In this document: positions 1-7,603 of the stretch, piece by piece
How the letters are laid out: the number at the start of each line of letters is the position of its first letter
Position numbering within the stretch: position 1 is the stretch's first letter
NCBI GenBank assembly: GCA_002103075.1
Contig: DABG01000011.1
Span: 1-56,932 of the forward strand
Direction: 5' to 3'
DNA from: Candidatus Gastranaerophilales bacterium HUM_9
GTDB lineage: Bacteria; Cyanobacteriota; Vampirovibrionia; Gastranaerophilales; Gastranaerophilaceae
Length of the DNA: 56,932 nt
Made by a program: the position numbers and the translations under genes
The notes under the pieces: model-generated
What the model was told of the DNA's origin: nothing
Database searches by the model: none
The model's input: only the letters and a program-made list of their open reading frames with translations

Positions 1-110
1 ACTCACCCGTCCGCCACTTTCCACTGTAGCAAGCTACAGCTTCTCGTTCGACTTGCATGTATGAAGCATGCCGCCAGCGTTCGTCCTGAGCCAGGATCAA
101 ACTCTCCATT
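1..110 (-). rRNA. 16S ribosomal RNA, 5' end (partial)
   Basis: Read on the minus strand, the segment carries the universal 16S start AGAGTTTGATCCTGGCTCAG followed by the GACGAACGCTGGCGGC block and the TGCAAGTCGAACGAG start of V1. The gene begins near 107-110 and runs out of the window at base 1, so only about 110 of roughly 1500 nt are visible. The exact mature 5' end cannot be fixed. The V1 stem-loop is visible but too short for reliable taxonomy. Confidence 0.97.
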
Positions 111-428
111 GTCAGAAAGTTTATGTCCATCGATTGTTAAGGGCTAACTCAACAATCTGCTCGACTTCGTTTTTGTCCTCACTTCATCTCGCTCAAGTTT
201 CTCAACTCTCACTCAATTCAGTGTTTTGCGTTGTCTGTCATTTTTTTGAAATCAACAAGTATTTAGTCGTTCGACTTACGTTATTTTCATAACGCTCGTT
301 TTCAGCTATTCTATTTTCAATGTTCAATACATTTTTATTTCACTGCTATATTTAACTTTAATCTCTTAAATCGCTAGTGTAATTATTTTTCGGCTTGCTC
401 TCTTGAGTTATCCTTAACTCCTGAGCAC
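111..428 (-). other. rRNA operon leader with boxA-like motif and hairpins
   Basis: This is the transcribed spacer between the proposed rRNA promoter and 16S; no gene is seen on either strand. On the minus strand TAGCCCTTAACAA (134-146) resembles the boxA antitermination element. It sits in an ATTGTT/AACAAT inverted repeat. A second perfect inverted repeat, GAGTTA-N4-TAACTC, lies at 405-420, just downstream of the proposed start site. Read-through antitermination is the known job of boxA; its function here is inference. Confidence 0.45.
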
Positions 429-495
429 ATTATCTATACTACTCCATAAATTTTTAAAATCAAGCATTATTTTTTAAATTTTTTTTCTAAATTGC
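429..495 (-). promoter_or_regulatory. Candidate rRNA operon promoter with UP-like A/T tracts
   Basis: On the minus strand a TTGATT -35 (458-463) precedes TAGTAT (436-441, 16-nt spacer) or the overlapping TATAGA/GATAAT (429-438). Upstream, 465-495 is nearly pure A and T tracts, as expected for an UP element that binds the RNA polymerase alpha subunit. The -35/-10 pair is imperfect and the genome is AT-rich, so this is a candidate only. Confidence 0.4.
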
Positions 496-700
496 AACCT
501 TTTTGTAATTTCCTATTATTATTGAAATACAACCGTTCACAAAACTTAAAAGTTTTTATTTTTATTTGGATATTTTTATAATTCACATGTTATAAAAGCA
601 TGTTTTCATGGAACTACATGTATAGAAGTATTTGTTGCCCTATTTCAAAAAATGATTTATCATAAAGGAAACTTAACAAAAAGAAACGTATAAACTAATA

Positions 701-720
701 TGCTATAATCTAATTGGAGA
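701..720 (+). promoter_or_regulatory. Extended -10 promoter and RBS of the R3H ATPase gene
   Basis: TGCTATAAT at 701-709 is a perfect extended -10 (TG-N-TATAAT) with no good -35. GGAGA at 716-720 lies 12 nt before the ATG. If the start site is about 7 nt after the -10, the 5' leader is only around 17 nt. Confidence 0.55.
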
Positions 721-732
721 TATGATAAATTA

Positions 733-2328
733 ATGAACAACCTACAATTTCAAAATGACATTGATTGTCTACTGTCTATACTTCCATCTGCTATCAGAAA
801 TGAAGTAACCACTTCCCAAATGAGTGATGTAATCGAGATAGTTCTTGATATCGGCAGACGACCAGAAATCCGACACTCTAACGGAAAAATTGATAAGCTG
901 AATACGGGCGATATAACGTATAAAGATTTAGATGAAATCGTTTCTAAAATACCAGAATTTACAACTGATAACAGATCCGGCATTCCAGGAACACTACACA
1001 GGATAAGTGCAATCCGAAATAGACAAGGCAAAATTGTAGGCTTAACATGTAGAATAGGTCGTGTAGTAACAGGCACAATCGCTTGTATCAAAGATTTCTG
1101 CACAATGGGTAAAAGTATCCTATTTTTAGGCAGACCAGGGGTAGGTAAAACTACAAAACTACGTGAAATTTCACGTCTTGTTGCTGATGAATTAGGCAAA
1201 AGAGTTGTTGTTGTTGATACTTCTAACGAAATTGCTGGAGATGGTGATATACCTCACCCAGCTATTGGCTCTGCTCGTAGAATGCAGGTTCGTCAACCTG
1301 AATTCCAAAAAGATATTATGATTGAAGCTGTAGAGAACCACACCCCAGAGGTTATAGTTGTTGATGAAATTGGCACAGAAGAAGAAGCCGCTGCCGCAAG
1401 AACAATCGCAGAAAGAGGGGTTATGCTTATTGCAACTGCTCACGGTAACACTCTTGAAAACCTTATCAAAAACCCTACTCTATCTGACCTCGTTGGTGGC
1501 ATTCAATCTGTTACACTTGGTGATGATGAGGCTAAACGTCGTTCATCTCAAAAAACTGTTCTTGAACGTGAAAAACAGCCAACTTTTGATATTGTTATAG
1601 AAATTATTGATAGAAATACTCTCGCTGTATACAAAAATACAGCTGAAGCAGTTGACTATATACTAAGAGGGTGGCCTCTCAGACCTGAAATTAGAAAAGT
1701 TCAACCAGAAGATGAAAACTCTGTTATCACTCCTGAAAAAGAGTCTATTTCTGAACATATTTCAAATATTGAAAAGAAACTTTCTGAAAAACCTGATGAC
1801 ACGCTTAAATTTTCTTTCTCTCGTCAAGATTATGTAGAAAGTGTAAAACCTATCAAAAAAATATACCTTTATGCAGTATCAAGAAGTATTGTTGATAAGG
1901 CTATAGAACGACTTGACCTTAATGCAGAAATTACAAGAAATATTGATGATGCCGATATTGTTATTGCACACAAAAACTTTGCAAAAGGTGGAGCAAGAGT
2001 TTTATCAACTGCTAATGATTATAGATTACAGGTATTCTTTATCAAAACAAACTCAATGGCTCAAATCCAAAAAGTATTGAAAGATGCACTCTGCATAGAA
2101 AACTTGCCTGAAGGAATTCACGGATATTGTGATGCCACCGAGAAAGCACTTGACGAAGCAAAAGAAGCTATCAATAAAATCCTTGCAGGGAAAGCTCGAA
2201 AAATAGAACTTTCGCCACAAAATCAACAGATTAGAAAACTTCAACACGCTCTCGTTGAACAACACAACCTTGAAAGTACATCTATTGGTGAGGGTACTCA
2301 AAGACATTTGAGAATTACAAACAAATAG
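733..2328 (+). CDS. AAA ATPase with C-terminal R3H domain (ycf45/SpoIIIAA-like)
   Basis: This 531-aa cytoplasmic P-loop ATPase belongs to the family called ycf45 in cyanobacteria and plastids and related to SpoIIIAA. The Walker A loop GRPGVGKTT is at residues 133-141, Walker B VIVVDEIG at 207-214, and ATAHG (234-238) fits sensor I. After the ATPase core (to about 300) comes a less conserved linker. The C-terminus (about 495-531) contains an R-x3-H motif (RKLQH), the signature of R3H domains that bind single-stranded nucleic acid. The precise cellular role is not known. The gene is monocistronic and divergent from the rRNA operon. Its presence is one reason to place the organism near Cyanobacteria. 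Confidence 0.9.
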   Translation: MNNLQFQNDIDCLLSILPSAIRNEVTTSQMSDVIEIVLDIGRRPEIRHSNGKIDKLNTGDITYKDLDEIVSKIPEFTTDNRSGIPGTLHRISAIRNRQGKIVGLTCRIGRVVTGTIACIKDFCTMGKSILFLGRPGVGKTTKLREISRLVADELGKRVVVVDTSNEIAGDGDIPHPAIGSARRMQVRQPEFQKDIMIEAVENHTPEVIVVDEIGTEEEAAAARTIAERGVMLIATAHGNTLENLIKNPTLSDLVGGIQSVTLGDDEAKRRSSQKTVLEREKQPTFDIVIEIIDRNTLAVYKNTAEAVDYILRGWPLRPEIRKVQPEDENSVITPEKESISEHISNIEKKLSEKPDDTLKFSFSRQDYVESVKPIKKIYLYAVSRSIVDKAIERLDLNAEITRNIDDADIVIAHKNFAKGGARVLSTANDYRLQVFFIKTNSMAQIQKVLKDALCIENLPEGIHGYCDATEKALDEAKEAINKILAGKARKIELSPQNQQIRKLQHALVEQHNLESTSIGEGTQRHLRITNK

Positions 2329-2387
2329 GAGTATCATTAAGTAACTTTTAAATAACCTCGATGACAGTAATCAAGTAATCAATGTCT

Positions 2388-2412
2388 AAAAGTGAATGAA
2401 TAAGTCACTTTT
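2388..2412. terminator. Weak hairpin between convergent genes
   Basis: AAAAGTGA (2388-2395) and TCACTTTT (2405-2412) form an 8-bp, AT-rich stem with a 9-nt loop between the R3H gene and the convergent acetyltransferase gene. A/T-rich flanks would give U-rich tails either way, but the stem is weak. Confidence 0.35.
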
Positions 2413-2434
2413 AAAAACAATCTTTAAATCAAAA

Positions 2435-3115
2435 TTATTTTGGATTTTTATGACTCCATTTAATATTATGTTTTAAAACTTTTGCAGGAATTCCTGCTAC
2501 TAAAATATTCTCGTCATCAAAGCGTTTAGTTACCACACTGCCTAAACCAACAACTGAACCATTTGGAATTAAAACATCTTTCATTATAACAACATTTCGT
2601 GCAATCCAAACATGGTCACCAACCTCAATTCCACATTTCGAAAAATTTGTACAGTTACCCTTTTCATCAAAAAGCGAATGCCAATCCCCTAACATAAATT
2701 CGACATTTTGACCAAACATGCAGTCCTTACCAATCTTAAATTTCATATTATCTAAGTTACAAAAATCAACAACACATAATCCAGATTGATAAAAATTTTC
2801 ATCTATTTCAATATTATTATTATTTGAAACACCAACAATCTTTAAATTTGAAATTTTATGTTTTGTAGATTTTATAACAATATGATTATCATTTCCTACT
2901 ATTCTAATCTTTGATCTGTTACATAAAAATCTACGCAAAAATTTTATAGGCTCATAAATCTCTACCCTAGAATTTTTACCTTTGAAAACAACCGTTAAGC
3001 CCCAAAATCCAAAACTTTCAATAACTTGACCATTTTGTTTATGAATTATTATTCTATTATTCTTTCTATACCAACTACAAAATACATATAGCAGAACTTT
3101 TTTTAGATAATTCAT
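2435..3115 (-). CDS. Hexapeptide-repeat (left-handed beta-helix) acyltransferase
   Basis: The 226-aa protein ends in the parallel beta-helix seen in CysE/LacA/WcaB-type O-acetyltransferases. From about residue 120 the imperfect hexapeptides run CMFGQNVEF, IEVGDHVWIARNVVI, VLIPNGSVVGLGSVV, and the domain closes with the typical VAGIPAKVLK. Such enzymes transfer acetyl groups from acetyl-CoA to sugars of capsule, LPS or other glycans. The N-terminal 100 residues are basic and probably also helical-repeat-like. The start is set by AAGGAAT upstream of the ATG. The acceptor sugar cannot be predicted, since no glycan cluster surrounds the gene. Confidence 0.85.
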   Translation of the reverse strand: MNYLKKVLLYVFCSWYRKNNRIIIHKQNGQVIESFGFWGLTVVFKGKNSRVEIYEPIKFLRRFLCNRSKIRIVGNDNHIVIKSTKHKISNLKIVGVSNNNNIEIDENFYQSGLCVVDFCNLDNMKFKIGKDCMFGQNVEFMLGDWHSLFDEKGNCTNFSKCGIEVGDHVWIARNVVIMKDVLIPNGSVVGLGSVVTKRFDDENILVAGIPAKVLKHNIKWSHKNPK

Positions 3116-3265
3116 AAATTATTCCTTTATACACCAACACCATATATTTATGTAAATAAACTATTATAAAATATTATAAAATTACTGTAACACAGTATAA
3201 AATAGATGTAAATATATTATAATAAACGATTATATTTTATAAGAATTTCCTCAATAATAAACATT

Positions 3266-3586
3266 AGGAGTTTATATAAGCGAGTTTAAGAATTTACTTG
3301 GAAAAAGAATTAGAGAATTAAGAAAATCAAAAGGTTATACACAAGAATATTTAGCAAAAAAATAGGAATTGGGACTACAAATATTAGTTATATCGAAACT
3401 AGGAAATTTGCACCTTATCCTGAAAATATTGAAAATCGCATCTTTTCTTAATGTTCAACCCTATGAATTCTTTATGCTTGAGCCATTAAAAAATAAAATT
3501 GAACTTGAAAATGAACTTTTTGAAGCACTAAAAAAAATGAAAATTTATTAAGACTTGTATATAAATTCTATCAAACTATTAAATAG
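3266..3586 (+). pseudogene. Decayed XRE/HTH transcriptional regulator with three frame breaks
   Basis: Joining three frames gives a compact XRE-family helix-turn-helix protein of about 100 residues: LLGKRIRELRKSKGYTQEYL, then IGIGTTNISYIET, then IASFLNVQPYEFFML, then a helical tail. Each break is a missing A in an A run: 7 A at about 3356-3362 (in-frame TAG), 4 A near 3425 and 8 A at 3530-3537. AGGAG at 3266-3270 is followed 5 nt later by ATA (3276-3278) where ATG is expected, so the start codon also looks lost. The three deletions sum to one codon. Most likely a pseudogene. Sequencing error or slippage rescue are the alternatives, but neither explains the ATA. Confidence 0.75.
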
Positions 3587-3590
3587 AAAA

Positions 3591-3615
3591 ACCACATAGA
3601 AATTTTCTACGTGGT
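3591..3615 (-). terminator. Rho-independent terminator of the 3640 gene
   Basis: On the minus strand ACCACGTAGAAA pairs with TTTCTATGTGGT, allowing one G-U pair, followed directly by TTTTTCTATTT. It lies 25 nt past the stop of the minus-strand gene ending at 3640. It may also stop transcription arriving from the decayed regulator. Confidence 0.75.
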
Positions 3616-3639
3616 CTTTCACTATTTATATTAGACTAA

Positions 3640-4530
3640 TTATGCATTAAATGTCTTGTATGATCTTTCAATGCTCTTACTTACAATTTGTTTTACTGAA
3701 TCATATTCAGTTTTTAAAGCACTGTGCTGAGTATCAATTTGAGAAAGTGTCAAATCAAGTTTTGAATCTTTAATATCAAGTTCTTTTACTCTATGTTCGT
3801 ATTCAGTTCTTGCTTCGTTAACCAATTCTTCACTATAAGTTTCTGTAATATCTGGATCTTCAGCAACGCCTGTCTTAGCAAAGATATTAATACTACTACC
3901 ATTCAATGTATCAGATTTTGTAGTCATTTTACATAAGAACAATTCAGCATTATTGATACCGTCCATCAACCAATCTCTATCAGTTGTTTTATCAGCATAA
4001 ATAGTATCATAACCTCTGCTGTTTACAAATTCTCCATTATCATTTTGATAACCAATGATTTGATAATAAATTGATTTCCAATAATCATAATTACCATCAT
4101 TTTTCATTTCAGCAAATATTTCGTCTTTAGTAGTCAAATCAGCTCTACCAGAATACAAATAATTCTTACCAACGATTTCTAAGAAAGAATCAAGTGAATC
4201 CAAGGTATTAACACCGATTTTGCTAGTAATTTGTTCAGGTAATAATATATTGCCCTCAGCATTAGTAACCGCATACATAGATTGAAGTACACCAGCTGAA
4301 CGGCTTACCAAATTAGTATATGTAACATCTTTAAACTCATTGCCGTTTGCAGTAACGACAGTCATTTGAAGTTTTGATGCGTCCATTGCATCTAAATATT
4401 TTTCATATGCTTCATTTTCGTCATCAGCCAAATCCAACTTAGAATACTGAACACCTTGTGCCTGAAATTCTAAATCATGCATTCTTGACGTTAACGATAA
4501 CAAACGTACTTGTGACGCTGACATTCCCAT
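3640..4530 (-). CDS. Conserved unknown protein with MGMSASQ N-terminus
   Basis: A 296-aa protein without a signal peptide or membrane segment. The N-terminus MGMSASQVRLLSLTSRMHDL, followed by a helical stretch rich in L, A, D and E, and the C-terminal helical segment with SQIDTQHSALKTEYDSVK resemble a recurring architecture I associate with gut Melainabacteria: conserved coiled ends around a variable middle. That pattern, helical at both ends, is reminiscent of flagellar hook or rod-type proteins, but I see no specific flagellar motif and no flagellar neighbours. AGGAG precedes the ATG. Function unknown. The gene is monocistronic with its own terminator. Confidence 0.8.
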   Translation of the reverse strand: MGMSASQVRLLSLTSRMHDLEFQAQGVQYSKLDLADDENEAYEKYLDAMDASKLQMTVVTANGNEFKDVTYTNLVSRSAGVLQSMYAVTNAEGNILLPEQITSKIGVNTLDSLDSFLEIVGKNYLYSGRADLTTKDEIFAEMKNDGNYDYWKSIYYQIIGYQNDNGEFVNSRGYDTIYADKTTDRDWLMDGINNAELFLCKMTTKSDTLNGSSINIFAKTGVAEDPDITETYSEELVNEARTEYEHRVKELDIKDSKLDLTLSQIDTQHSALKTEYDSVKQIVSKSIERSYKTFNA

Positions 4531-4711
4531 TGTCGTTTACTCCTATTAGTTCCTTTTCCATGCATAACGGCACTTTCAGGCTAAAACTTTAGACTTTTTA
4601 AAGAATAGTTTACAAAAGTTCATAATTATGCAACAAAAAAGGCAATTAATTCAAAAAGATATACTTTATATATATGTAAATAAGATTTATAAATTATAGA
4701 GAGCGATAAAG

Positions 4712-4864
4712 ATGCAAAGTTTATTAAAATACTTCACATCGTCAGTTAATGACGACGCAATTTCTAATTGTGCAAATAACCTAAAAAATTTAGAAAGATT
4801 GAAAGCTTCATATCCACACGAAGAAAAGAAAACAACAGCTCTATGTATAAATTTAAAAGCATAA
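4712..4864 (+). CDS. Small 50-aa protein of unknown function
   Basis: The reading frame begins MQSLLKYFTSSVNDDAISN and ends ALCINLKA, with no signal peptide or membrane helix; it is predicted to be mostly alpha-helical. It stands alone between the gene at 3640-4530 and the ribosomal operon. Its stop codon is inside the first arm of a perfect intrinsic terminator, which argues for a deliberate short transcript. GAGAGCG (about 4699-4705) may serve as a weak ribosome-binding site. The composition (K, S, N, L) is typical of coding sequence here. No homologue recognised. Confidence 0.6.
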   Translation: MQSLLKYFTSSVNDDAISNCANNLKNLERLKASYPHEEKKTTALCINLKA

Positions 4865-4897
4865 AAAACTTTGTTAAAAAATAACAAAGTTTTTTAT
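4864..4897 (+). terminator. Intrinsic terminator of the 50-aa gene
   Basis: AACTTTGTTA (4867-4876) pairs with TAACAAAGTT (4882-4891) across a 5-nt A-rich loop and runs into TTTTTATTT. Confidence 0.85.
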
Positions 4898-4956
4898 TTA
4901 AAGATAATGTCAAATTAAAGAAATTTTATAATATAAATATACAAATTAACCACAAC

Positions 4957-4983
4957 AAAGCGAGTAACAAAGTTACTCGCTTT
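4957..4983. terminator. Terminator at the end of the ribosomal protein operon
   Basis: AAAGCGAGTAAC (4957-4968) and GTTACTCGCTTT (4972-4983) form a perfect 12-bp stem with an AAA loop, 38 nt past the rpsN stop on the minus strand. It marks rpsN as the last gene of this operon and could work on both strands. Confidence 0.8.
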
Positions 4984-5020
4984 ATTAATTGTTTTTGTTA
5001 GTCTAAATAAGTTTAAAGAA

Positions 5021-5227
5021 CTACCAGCTTGCTTTAGTAACACCAGGTAACAAACCTTGGTGAGCCATTTTTCTCAAACAGATTCTGCAAAGACCGAAAT
5101 CTCTGTGGAAGCCGTGAGGTCTGCCGCAAATACTACATCTATTATGTAGTCTTACTTTTGGATATTTACCTTTTGCTGCCAATTCACGTCTGGTTTCTTC
5201 CTTATTTATCATCGCTTTCTTAGCCAC
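5021..5227 (-). CDS. rpsN: 30S ribosomal protein S14, zinc-binding type
   Basis: The 68-aa protein carries the diagnostic C-x2-C...C-x2-C zinc ribbon (CSICGRPHGF ... LCRICLRK) and the C-terminal PGVTKASW of type-Z S14, which helps assemble the 30S head. It is about 7 residues longer than the usual 61, at the N-terminus. It is the last gene of this operon. In most bacteria rpsH, rplF and rplR follow here, but a terminator follows instead. Confidence 0.97.
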   Translation of the reverse strand: MAKKAMINKEETRRELAAKGKYPKVRLHNRCSICGRPHGFHRDFGLCRICLRKMAHQGLLPGVTKASW

Positions 5228-5286
5228 GATTTTCTCCTTTTGTTTTTACTTAATATTTTACTCCATAAGAATTTTAAATCAAACTC

Positions 5287-5844
5287 TTATTTGTTCATAC
5301 CTTTGAAAGGCATTCCCATCAAATGAAGTAATTCTCTTGCTTCATCATCAGTTTTTGCAGTTGTAATGATAGAAACATTCATACCCTTAACTAAATCTAT
5401 TTCATCATAAGAAATTTCAGGGAATAATGATTGTTCTTTCAAACCTAATGTATAGTTACCACGACCATCGAAACTCTTAGGGCTAATACCTCTAAAGTCA
5501 CGAATACGAGGAAGAACTACACAAATAAGTTTTTGCAAGAAATCATACATTCTTTCACCACGTAATGTAACCATAGCACCAACTGGCATACCTTCTCTTA
5601 ATTTGAAAGACGCAATTGATTTTTTAGCTTTTGTTACTACAGATTTTTGTCCTGCAATTTTTGTTAATTGTGCTTCGATTACGTCTGCAATTTTTGAATT
5701 GTGAGATGCTTCACCAACACCCATGTTCAAAACAATTTTGTGAACTTTTGGAATCATCATGTCATTTTCATAACCGAATTTTTCCTTCATAGCTGGTTTA
5801 ACATCTTCTAGATATTTTGCTTTTAAATTTTTTGTTCTTACCAT
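5287..5844 (-). CDS. rplE: 50S ribosomal protein L5
   Basis: The 185-aa protein matches L5 in full: the VHKIVLNMGVGEA block near residue 35, the RGERMYDFLQKL segment, and the C-terminal SIITTAKTDDEARELL. L5 binds 5S rRNA and contacts the P-site tRNA in the central protuberance. It lies between rplX and rpsN in the standard order. An AAGGAAAAG sequence precedes its ATG. Confidence 0.98.
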   Translation of the reverse strand: MVRTKNLKAKYLEDVKPAMKEKFGYENDMMIPKVHKIVLNMGVGEASHNSKIADVIEAQLTKIAGQKSVVTKAKKSIASFKLREGMPVGAMVTLRGERMYDFLQKLICVVLPRIRDFRGISPKSFDGRGNYTLGLKEQSLFPEISYDEIDLVKGMNVSIITTAKTDDEARELLHLMGMPFKGMNK

Positions 5845-5899
5845 TTTTCTTTTCCTTTACTTAAGATGATATTAATATCATTTCGCCTAAGCTAATATA

Positions 5900-6238
5900 T
5901 TAAACATCTAATGTTTCACCGCATTTTTTACAAACACGTACTTTTTTACCGTCTTTTACTTCATGACCAACTCTTGTTGGTTTTTCGCAACTAGGACAAA
6001 CTACCATAACGTTTGAGCTATCTAATGGAGCTTCAATTTTGTTCAAGCCACCTTGGATACCTAACATTGGGTTAGCTTTTTGAGCCTTAGTTACCATATT
6101 TACTCCTTCTACAATAACTTTTGCTTCAGAAGGAATAGCTTTTTTTACGTTTCCTGTTTTACCTTTATCTTTACCTGCTGTAACGATAACTCTGTCGCCA
6201 GTCTTTACATGTAAAGATTTCTTTTTATTATCTGTCAT
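5900..6238 (-). CDS. rplX: 50S ribosomal protein L24
   Basis: The KOW core (VKTGDRVIVTAGKDKGKTG) identifies L24, an assembly initiator of the 50S subunit. The C-terminal extension has two C-x2-C pairs (CPSCEKP ... VCKKCGE), a zinc-ribbon form common in L24. I start the gene at the ATG at 6238 (112 aa), not at an upstream TTG at 6250, because the GGAGAAAG ribosome-binding site lies between the two. Confidence 0.97.
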   Translation of the reverse strand: MTDNKKKSLHVKTGDRVIVTAGKDKGKTGNVKKAIPSEAKVIVEGVNMVTKAQKANPMLGIQGGLNKIEAPLDSSNVMVVCPSCEKPTRVGHEVKDGKKVRVCKKCGETLDV

Positions 6239-6331
6239 TTCTTTCTCCAATTATATTTGGTTGTGTCTTGCTAGTTTGCGATTTTGAGGTATTTGGATTT
6301 TAAAAAAATCCAAACCCCTAACTCGCTAACC
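6239..6331 (-). other. Hairpin-bearing spacer between rplN and rplX
   Basis: A 93-nt gap inside the operon. It contains TTTGGATTTT paired with AAAATCCAAA (about 6292-6316), which on the minus strand is followed by little T. It looks more like an RNA-processing or stability hairpin than a terminator. Confidence 0.45.
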
Positions 6332-6700
6332 TTAAATTACTTCTGGTGCAAGAGAAACAATCTTCATAAAGTTGTTATCTCTCAACTCACGTGCAACTGG
6401 TCCAAATACACGAGTACCACGTGGGTTACCATCTTTGTTTATAACAACAGCTGCATTGTCATCAAATCTGATTACAGATCCGTCAGCACGAGTAATATCG
6501 TGTTTTGTTCTTACAATAACGGCTCTTACAACTTCAGATTTCTTAACAGCCATATTTGGAGTAGCATCTTTTACTGTTGCGATTACAACATCACCTACTG
6601 ATGCAAATTTCTTGTTTGAGCTACCCATTACACGAATAACCAACAATTCTTTTGCACCTGTATTATCTGCTACTGTTAATCTAGTTTCTTGTTGTATCAT
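6332..6700 (-). CDS. rplN: 50S ribosomal protein L14
   Basis: Starting at MIQQETRLTVADNTGAKE gives 122 aa, exactly the usual length of L14. The open frame extends 12 codons further upstream, but an AGGAAAA ribosome-binding site sits just before the ATG at 6700, so that extension is not used. GNPRGTRVFGPVARELRD is the conserved C-terminal block. L14 sits at the 30S-50S interface. Confidence 0.98.
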   Translation of the reverse strand: MIQQETRLTVADNTGAKELLVIRVMGSSNKKFASVGDVVIATVKDATPNMAVKKSEVVRAVIVRTKHDITRADGSVIRFDDNAAVVINKDGNPRGTRVFGPVARELRDNNFMKIVSLAPEVI

Positions 6701-6719
6701 TGTTATATTTTCCTTTTTA

Positions 6720-6965
6720 CTATTTTGCTTTTTCAACTACTTCAAGCACTGACCAACGTTTTCCGCCTGATAATGGTTTTGATTCAACAATTCTTACTGT
6801 ATCACCTACACCACATTCATTCTTTTCATCGTGTGCTTTATAGTTTTTATTTGATTCAATAATTTTCTTGTATTTTGGATGTGGATCGTAAGACGCAACT
6901 TTTACAACTACTGTCTTATCCATCTTATCACTTACTACAATTCCTTGTCTTTCTTTCTTAGGCAT
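6720..6965 (-). CDS. rpsQ: 30S ribosomal protein S17
   Basis: An 81-aa S17 with the OB-fold blocks RQGIVVSDKMDKTVVVKV and CGVGDTVRIVESKPLS. It is a primary 16S rRNA binder. The start codon overlaps the end of rpmC by 8 nt, suggesting translational coupling. Confidence 0.98.
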   Translation of the reverse strand: MPKKERQGIVVSDKMDKTVVVKVASYDPHPKYKKIIESNKNYKAHDEKNECGVGDTVRIVESKPLSGGKRWSVLEVVEKAK

Positions 6966-7155
6966 TTTCTACCTCTTTTTCTGTTATTACTGTCTTAACT
7001 TGAGCTATTGTTCTCTTTGTGTTTGAGATTGAAGCTGTATTTTCCAATTTGTTTGTAGATTTTTTTAATCTTAAATCGAATAATTCCTTCTTCAAATCAA
7101 CAACTAGAGCTTTTAACTCATCAACTGATTTTTCACGAATATCTTGTAATTTCAT
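6958..7155 (-). CDS. rpmC: 50S ribosomal protein L29
   Basis: A 65-aa helical hairpin protein with LKKELFDLRLKKSTNKLEN, the signature region of L29, which lies near the peptide exit tunnel. It occupies the usual place between rplP and rpsQ. Confidence 0.96.
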   Translation of the reverse strand: MKLQDIREKSVDELKALVVDLKKELFDLRLKKSTNKLENTASISNTKRTIAQVKTVITEKEVENA

Positions 7156-7167
7156 TGTTTATTTCCC

Positions 7168-7584
7168 TTATTGTTGTTTCTCTTTTTCAACTACTTTTAC
7201 TTTGATAGGTAATTTTTGAGCCGCTAATTCTAACGCTCTAACAGCTGTGTTTCTATCAAAATAATCTAATTCAAAAAGAATTCTGTTTGGTTTTACAACT
7301 GCTACCCAGTATTCTACGTTACCTTTACCAGAACCCATACGAGTTTCAGCTGGTTTTGCTGTAATTGGTTTATCTGGGAAGATTTTAATCCAAACGTTTC
7401 CGCCACGTTTGATTTCACGAGTCATAGCACGTCTAGCTGCTTCGATTTGACGGCTTGTAATCCAGCCTGGTTCAAGAGCTCTAAGTGCGTAACGACCAAA
7501 TTCGAATTCTGTACCTCTTGTTTCAGTACCTTTCATTCTTCCTTTCATCATTTTGCGGAATTTTGTTTTTTTAGGCATTAACAT
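7168..7584 (-). CDS. rplP: 50S ribosomal protein L16
   Basis: The 138-aa protein begins MLMPKKTKFRKMMKGRMKG and contains the conserved TRGTEFEFGRYALRALEPGW and ETRMGSGKGNVEYWVAVV blocks of L16, which organises the A-site region of 23S rRNA. It is full length and follows rpsC by 19 nt. Confidence 0.98.
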   Translation of the reverse strand: MLMPKKTKFRKMMKGRMKGTETRGTEFEFGRYALRALEPGWITSRQIEAARRAMTREIKRGGNVWIKIFPDKPITAKPAETRMGSGKGNVEYWVAVVKPNRILFELDYFDRNTAVRALELAAQKLPIKVKVVEKEKQQ

Positions 7585-7603
7585 TTTTATTGTTCTCCTG
7601 TCA

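Noticed and set aside
68..292. 74-codon plus-strand open frame at the left edge
   Set aside because: It lies antisense to the 16S 5' end and its leader; the translated sequence reflects rRNA, not protein.
5900..6736. Longer N-termini for L24 (start 6250) and L14 (start 6736)
   Set aside because: Ribosome-binding sites and usual family lengths place the starts at 6238 and 6700.
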